Program-made: the position numbers and the translations under genes
Origin: Rhodoferax sp.
GTDB taxonomy: Bacteria; Pseudomonadota; Gammaproteobacteria; Burkholderiales; Burkholderiaceae_C
Direction of reading: 5' to 3'
Assembly (NCBI GenBank): GCA_013791765.1
Contig: VMTC01000082.1
Location: forward strand, 1 to 64,000
Length of the DNA stretch: 64,000 nt
The notes under the pieces: generated by a model
Told to the model about the DNA's origin: nothing
Databases searched by the model: none
The model's input: only the letters and a program-made list of their open reading frames with translations
Part shown: in pieces, positions 60,183 to 64,000 of the stretch
Layout of the letters: each line of letters starts with the position of its first letter
Numbering within the stretch: position 1 is the first letter of the stretch

Positions 60183-61586
60183 TTAAACAACTCGATGGTG
60201 GGCGGCGGGCAGTGCCAGAACGGCGCGCAAACCACCTGCTGGCGAAGCGCTGAGTGCCACACTGCCGCCATACAAGCGCGCCAGGTCATCCACAATCGCC
60301 AAACCCAAACCGGAGCCGGGCACTTGCTCGTCGGCACGCACGCCGCGTTGCAACACCACCTCTCGCTGCGCAGGTGCCAGCCCTGGGCCATCGTCATCGA
60401 TGGTGATGACCAAGCCGTGGCCCTGCACATGGGCATTCACATCGACACGATGCTGCGCCCACTTGCACGCGTTGTCGAGCAAATTACCCAGCATTTCCTG
60501 CAGGTCCTGGGCCTCACCCCGAAAGGCGATCTCAGCCGCCACCGACCCAAGCTGCACACACAGCGCGCGCTCAGCATGAATGCGCTGCACGACCCGCACC
60601 AAACCAAGAACGACAGGCAACACGTCGGTTTTGGTGCCGTGCAGGCGACTGGCGGCGGCGGCCTGCGCGCGCGTGAGGTGATAGTTCACCTGTTTGCGAG
60701 CAATCTCAACCTGCTCGCCAACCAGATGCGCCAACGCGGCGGTGTCGTTACCCGGCTGTTGGGCTGCGTTGGCCAGCACACTCAGAGGTGTTTTCAGCGC
60801 ATGGGCCAAATTGCCCGCATGAGTGCGGGCGCGAGTCACCACGTCTGCGTTTTGAGCCAGCACTTGGTTGAAGTCGTCAATCAAGGGCTTGACCTCAATC
60901 GGAAACTCGCCATCCAGGCGCTGGGCTTGGCCGCTGTGAACTTGCCCCAGGGCACGACGCAATGCACGCAGCGGTGCCAGCCCCACCCACACCTGCACCG
61001 CAGCGGCCACCACCAAGCCAAGCGCCAGCACCGCCAGCGCCAGCCACATCGTGCCGCCAAACTGGGCCACAGGCTCCAGCATGAAGCGATCATTGGCCGC
61101 AGCCATCAACCGAAACGTGACCGGTGCCTGGCCCGGCGTCTCATCGAGTTGCACCGTGCGCTGCACCGCATTGAGCCACTGCCCTTGTGGCCCGGCAATG
61201 TGAACATGACTTGAATCACCCTTCGCTGTCACCGGCGGGGGCAACACCAGCACGTGATCCCAGAGCGAGCGCGAGCGCAAGACCCCCACTGCATCCGCGC
61301 CACCCGCCATTCGGTCGATTTGCCAGTAATAGCCCGAAAAGGGCCGCATCAGGCGCGGATCACTCAAAGCCAATTGCAGCACCGGGGCGTTGCGGGCATC
61401 CACGGTCAGCTGGGCGGTCAGTTGATCCAGATGACTGGTCAGCTCGGCCTGAAATTGGGTTTGCACATGCTGGCGAAACAGGCTGCTCAAACCCCAACCG
61501 GCCACAACGATCGACGCGGCGATCCAGAACAGGGTGCCAAACAGCAGGCGCACCCGCAGCGAGCCACGCAAACTAACCCAATTCAT
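60183..61586 (-). CDS. Sensor histidine kinase (PhoQ/QseC-like)
   Basis: A 467-residue membrane kinase. The N-terminal helix (LLFGTLFWIAASIVVAGWGL) and a second near residue 170 (TMWLALAVLALGLVVAAAVQ) bracket a periplasmic sensor domain. HAMP and H-box follow (NLAHALKTPLSVLANAA, phospho-His). The ATPase has LLDNACKWAQHRVD, DDGPGLAPAQRE and GSGLGLAIVDDLARLYGGSV. It overlaps the regulator gene by ATGA. The signal is unknown. Context suggests control of the SHP/diheme cytochrome genes. Confidence 0.92.
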   Translation of the reverse strand: MNWVSLRGSLRVRLLFGTLFWIAASIVVAGWGLSSLFRQHVQTQFQAELTSHLDQLTAQLTVDARNAPVLQLALSDPRLMRPFSGYYWQIDRMAGGADAVGVLRSRSLWDHVLVLPPPVTAKGDSSHVHIAGPQGQWLNAVQRTVQLDETPGQAPVTFRLMAAANDRFMLEPVAQFGGTMWLALAVLALGLVVAAAVQVWVGLAPLRALRRALGQVHSGQAQRLDGEFPIEVKPLIDDFNQVLAQNADVVTRARTHAGNLAHALKTPLSVLANAAQQPGNDTAALAHLVGEQVEIARKQVNYHLTRAQAAAASRLHGTKTDVLPVVLGLVRVVQRIHAERALCVQLGSVAAEIAFRGEAQDLQEMLGNLLDNACKWAQHRVDVNAHVQGHGLVITIDDDGPGLAPAQREVVLQRGVRADEQVPGSGLGLAIVDDLARLYGGSVALSASPAGGLRAVLALPAAHHRVV

Positions 61587-62245
61587 GCCACCACAGCCAG
61601 CCGATAACCCAAACCACGCACCGTTTCGATCATGCCCGCAGGAAGTTTTTTGCGCAGTCGCCCGATGAAGACCTCCACCGTGTTCGAGTCCCGATCAAAG
61701 TCCTGGGCGTAGATGTGTTCAACCAGCGCCGTGCGCGACACCACTTCGCCCTGATGGTGCATCAAATACGCCAACACCCGGTATTCATGGCTGGTCAGCA
61801 CCAGCGCTTGACCCGCCAATGTCACCCGGCTGTTGCGGGTGTCCAGACTCATCGTGCCGCAAGTTAATGCGGCGCTGGCATGGCCGCCCGAGCGACGAAT
61901 CAACGCACGCAGGCGGGCCAGCAACTCTTCCATATGGAAAGGTTTGGTCAGGTAGTCATCGGCACCCGAATCGATACCGGCTACTTTTTCATGCCAACCA
62001 TCTCGTGCGGTCAGTATCAGCACAGGCATGGTCCGCCCCGCGGCCCGCCATTGGCGCAACACCGACAAGCCATCCATTTTGGGCAGACCCAGGTCCAGCA
62101 CCACCGCATCATAGGGTTCGGTATCGCCCAAGTGGTGGCCATGCACACCGTTGTCCGCCAAATCCACGGCATAGCCCGCTGCACCCACGCCGTCGGCGAG
62201 TTGAATGAGCAACTTGGGCTCGTCCTCCACGATCAAGATACGCAT
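61583..62245 (-). CDS. OmpR-family response regulator
   Basis: A 220-residue regulator. Receiver residues are visible: EDEPKLL acidic pocket, phospho-Asp in DAVVLDLGLPKMDGL, and KPF switch lysine (DDYLTKPFHMEEL). The C-terminal winged helix has LTSHEYRVLAYLMHHQGEVV and VEVFIGRLRKKLP. It is coupled to the kinase gene and preceded by the PepSY gene at 53 bases. A likely binding site is the palindrome at 62714-62728. Confidence 0.95.
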   Translation of the reverse strand: MRILIVEDEPKLLIQLADGVGAAGYAVDLADNGVHGHHLGDTEPYDAVVLDLGLPKMDGLSVLRQWRAAGRTMPVLILTARDGWHEKVAGIDSGADDYLTKPFHMEELLARLRALIRRSGGHASAALTCGTMSLDTRNSRVTLAGQALVLTSHEYRVLAYLMHHQGEVVSRTALVEHIYAQDFDRDSNTVEVFIGRLRKKLPAGMIETVRGLGYRLAVVA

Positions 62246-62298
62246 GGCAAAAACTCTCGGCTCAGTGTGTGGCGGGGCAATGCAGGGGCCTGGTCATG

Positions 62299-62676
62299 TT
62301 AATCCTGGCGCTTGCGGCGGATCAGATCACCGGTTTTGGCATCTATTTGGAGTTTCAGCCGCGTGCCCGCTGTTGTTAGCACCTTGATCTTGTAGACCCA
62401 ACGCACCACGCCATGGTCTTTGTCGCGGTCCAGTTCTACATCCAGCACTTTGCCCGCATGTTCGCGCTCCACGCGCGCAAGGATGGTGGCCAGTGGTAGC
62501 ACCTCACCCGACTGCAGGGCTTCACGGGCACGGTCATGGTCATGATCACTGTCAGCCCAGGCCCCAGCGCTGCACCCCATCAGCACACCCGCACACAGCG
62601 CCGCGCCCCACAACCGCCAAAAATGGCTGGGCAAGAGCAATCGCTGTGGGCGACAGATGGATGGGGCGTGTTGCAT
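62299..62676 (-). CDS. Exported PepSY-domain protein
   Basis: A 125-residue protein. A hydrophobic signal segment (LWGAALCAGVLMGCSAGAWA) is followed by a His/Asp-rich DSDHDHDRARE, then a PepSY domain (GEVLPLATILARVEREHAGK, VYKIKVLTTAGTRLKLQIDA, KTGDLIRRKRQ). PepSY proteins commonly accompany two-component systems and redox modules, where they may modulate sensing. The LMGCSA could be a lipobox. It is the first gene of the regulator-kinase operon. Confidence 0.85.
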   Translation of the reverse strand: MQHAPSICRPQRLLLPSHFWRLWGAALCAGVLMGCSAGAWADSDHDHDRAREALQSGEVLPLATILARVEREHAGKVLDVELDRDKDHGVVRWVYKIKVLTTAGTRLKLQIDAKTGDLIRRKRQD

Positions 62677-62713
62677 AAGTCCTCTTTATAACGGGTTGAA
62701 CATGAACGCCAGA

Positions 62714-62728
62714 TGAACGCAAGGTTCA
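62714..62728. promoter_or_regulatory. Candidate response-regulator site
   Basis: TGAACGCAAGGTTCA is a perfect 5-5-5 palindrome. Two further TGAAC half-sites lie just upstream (about 62698-62706). It stands in the divergent region between the PepSY-regulator-kinase operon and the cytochrome genes, so it could control both. Confidence 0.5.
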
Positions 62729-62799
62729 CCTTGCATTCAGACAGCGCTAGGCACAGTACGGGCCTTCACCACTTCATCACCCCCCTCCAGGAGCCCACC

Positions 62800-63222
62800 A
62801 TGCAATCCAGACTCAGCACCATTCTCACTGCCTGCATCCTCGCCTCGGGCCTGAGCGGCGTGGCCCTGGCAGGCCCCCGCGAAGACCTGCTGGCGCAATA
62901 CGCCAGCGCAGCCAAAGCGGCCAACCCTGCGTTCAGTGGATTTTCTGCGCAGCGTGGTCAAACCCTGTATGCCCAAAAATTCACCACCGGCAAGCCAGAC
63001 AGCCCCAGTTGCACCAGTTGCCACGGAACCAACCCGCGCACTGCCGGCAAAAACGCCACCGGCAAAGTGATTGACGCGGTAGCCGTGTCCGTCACGCCCG
63101 CGCGTTACACCGACGCCTCCAAGGTTGAGAAATGGTTCAAGCGCAACTGCAACGAAGTGATCGGACGCGCATGCAGCGCCACTGAAAAAGGCGACTGGCT
63201 CACCTACGTGACGAGCTTGTAA
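62800..63222 (+). CDS. shp: SHP-type oxygen-binding cytochrome c (DUF1924)
   Basis: A 140-residue periplasmic monohaem cytochrome. I chose ATG 62800 (signal MQSRLSTILTACILASGLSG) because GGAG lies upstream. The haem site is CTSCH in SPSCTSCHGTNPRTAGKNAT. The segment VEKWFKRNCNEVIGRAC matches Rhodobacter sphaeroides haem protein SHP, whose Asn (here in RNCNEV) is the unusual sixth ligand that lets it bind oxygen or nitric oxide. It is followed 27 bases later by a diheme cytochrome, its known redox partner. Confidence 0.88.
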   Translation: MQSRLSTILTACILASGLSGVALAGPREDLLAQYASAAKAANPAFSGFSAQRGQTLYAQKFTTGKPDSPSCTSCHGTNPRTAGKNATGKVIDAVAVSVTPARYTDASKVEKWFKRNCNEVIGRACSATEKGDWLTYVTSL

Positions 63223-63249
63223 TCACCCGAACTTTGAAGGAATACCCCA

Positions 63250-63741
63250 ATGAACCTGCCTTACCGTCCCATGGCCCTGATGCTGGTGGCCGTCAGTTTT
63301 TTCGCCATTGTGCTGGGCCGTGCCCAGGCCGGTGGCGGACACTTTTACACACCGGTGGCTGACGCTGTGGTCAAAGAAGAGTGCGCCAGCTGCCACCTGG
63401 CGTTTTCGCCCGCGATGCTACCGGCCAGTTCCTGGAAACGCATGATGGGCAACCTGCAAAACCACTTTGGTGAAGACGCCAGCATCGATGCCGCCACCGC
63501 TGCCAAGATTGAGGCCTACCTGAGCGCCAATGCCGCAGACAGGGGCGGGCGCAATTTCAGCGGCAAACTGCTGCGCGGTGTGTCTTCTGCCAGTGCGCCG
63601 CAACGCATCACCGAGTTGCCCAAATGGATTGACAAGCACCGCGAAGTACCCGCCTGGGAATGGAAACACAAAGACGTGCGCTCCAAATCCAACTGCCTGG
63701 CCTGCCACCGTGACGCTGAACGCGGCTACTACGACGAGTGA
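63250..63741 (+). CDS. dhc: Diheme cytochrome c (DHC)
   Basis: A 163-residue exported cytochrome. A signal sequence (MALMLVAVSFFAIVLGRAQA) precedes two CxxCH sites, ECASCHLAF (about residue 38) and NCLACHRDAE (about 150). The size and arrangement match the DHC proteins that reduce SHP. It lies downstream of shp with AAGGAA before the ATG. A cytochrome b561 gene often completes this cluster and may lie beyond the window. Confidence 0.88.
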   Translation: MNLPYRPMALMLVAVSFFAIVLGRAQAGGGHFYTPVADAVVKEECASCHLAFSPAMLPASSWKRMMGNLQNHFGEDASIDAATAAKIEAYLSANAADRGGRNFSGKLLRGVSSASAPQRITELPKWIDKHREVPAWEWKHKDVRSKSNCLACHRDAERGYYDE

Positions 63742-63842
63742 CCCAAGCCAGCGCACAGCGCAACAACCGAGCCGCTAAAAAGTCATTGAGGCACATCGCC
63801 CCGCTGCGGCACAAACCATTTCTTTGAACCAAAGTGCACACC

Positions 63843-64000
63843 ATGAATTCATCTTTCTCCCTCTCCACCCTGTGTCTGGCGGGTTGCCTGCTGGCTGGGG
63901 CGGCCACACTGACACCTGCTCATGCAGACGACGACAGCCAATGGCATGATGCCGCCGCAGCGCTGAGCGTGCCACAAGTGCTGCAAAAGCTCGACGCTGC
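63843..64000 (+). CDS. Start of an exported protein (truncated by window end)
   Basis: The reading frame is open from the ATG to the last base. It starts with a signal peptide (MNSSFSLSTLCLAGCLLAGA, ending near AHA) followed by DDDSQWHDAAAALSVPQVLQ. This could be a second PepSY-type protein of the cytochrome cluster, but too little is present to say. Confidence 0.6.
   Translation, partial: MNSSFSLSTLCLAGCLLAGAATLTPAHADDDSQWHDAAAALSVPQVLQKLDA

Overview
The window looks like chromosome from a Comamonadaceae betaproteobacterium, most like Rhodoferax or Polaromonas (inferred from gene content, high-GC coding style and conserved Burkholderiales gene pairs such as polA-DUF2782-thrB-BPSS1780; no search was run). 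Most of it is housekeeping and envelope chromosome. Accessory DNA sits at the left end (1-2600), between rfbA and dnaE2 (11.7-12.4 kb), around a toxin-antitoxin pair (36.2-37.5 kb) and in a CRISPR island (50.7-57.5 kb).

Layout. 0.3-2.05 kb: an ABC-type ATPase overlapping a DUF4276/TOPRIM-like partner, a plausible two-gene defence pair, followed by an IS91-type transposase fragment. 2.7-10.1 kb: phoD-like phosphatase, polA, DUF2782, thrB, a membrane protein and a FecR-domain protein. 10.2-11.7 kb: rfbA-rfbC. 12.4-20.8 kb: the SOS mutasome dnaE2 / imuA-imuB with a LexA box before each arm and a TPR-GAF-GGDEF gene between them. 20.9-23.7 kb: MlaE-like permease, MCE protein and lipoprotein without an ATPase. 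23.8-28.1 kb: MFS exporter, CopD, ferredoxin, NadR-like kinase, ispH, fkpB. 28.2-34.1 kb: two cyclic-di-GMP enzymes and a periplasmic binding protein. 34.4-36.2 kb: radC, smr, truncated haemoglobin. 36.6-37.3 kb: Phd/PIN toxin-antitoxin. 37.5-40.0 kb: FtsX-type permease. 40.1-49.5 kb: a 1935-residue secreted FecR/Ala-rich/four-module protein next to a TPR-beta-barrel protein that resembles Slam, then a second FecR protein. 49.6-59.7 kb: apbC (mrp) and metG, normally neighbours, split by patatin, csbD, a CRISPR array and a rearranged type I-C adaptation module. 60.2-64.0 kb: two-component system, PepSY protein, SHP oxygen-binding cytochrome and diheme cytochrome c.

The most unusual observations are these. 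(1) A dispersed repeat of about 45 bp occurs twelve times, and five copies lie in frame inside polA, dnaE2, imuB (twice) and metG, like Rickettsia palindromic elements. (2) The type I-C locus has only cas4-cas1-cas2. Its cas4 carries TGA exactly at the first Fe-S cysteine codon, and higBA sits between cas4 and cas1 flanked by a duplicated cas4 3' end. No interference genes are present in the window. (3) One spacer and the array-terminal spacer are 31/34 identical with the same boundaries and mostly synonymous differences, suggesting two acquisitions from homologous helix-turn-helix genes. (4) A Slam-like barrel is paired with a very large four-module candidate substrate.

No tRNA or rRNA gene was recognised.
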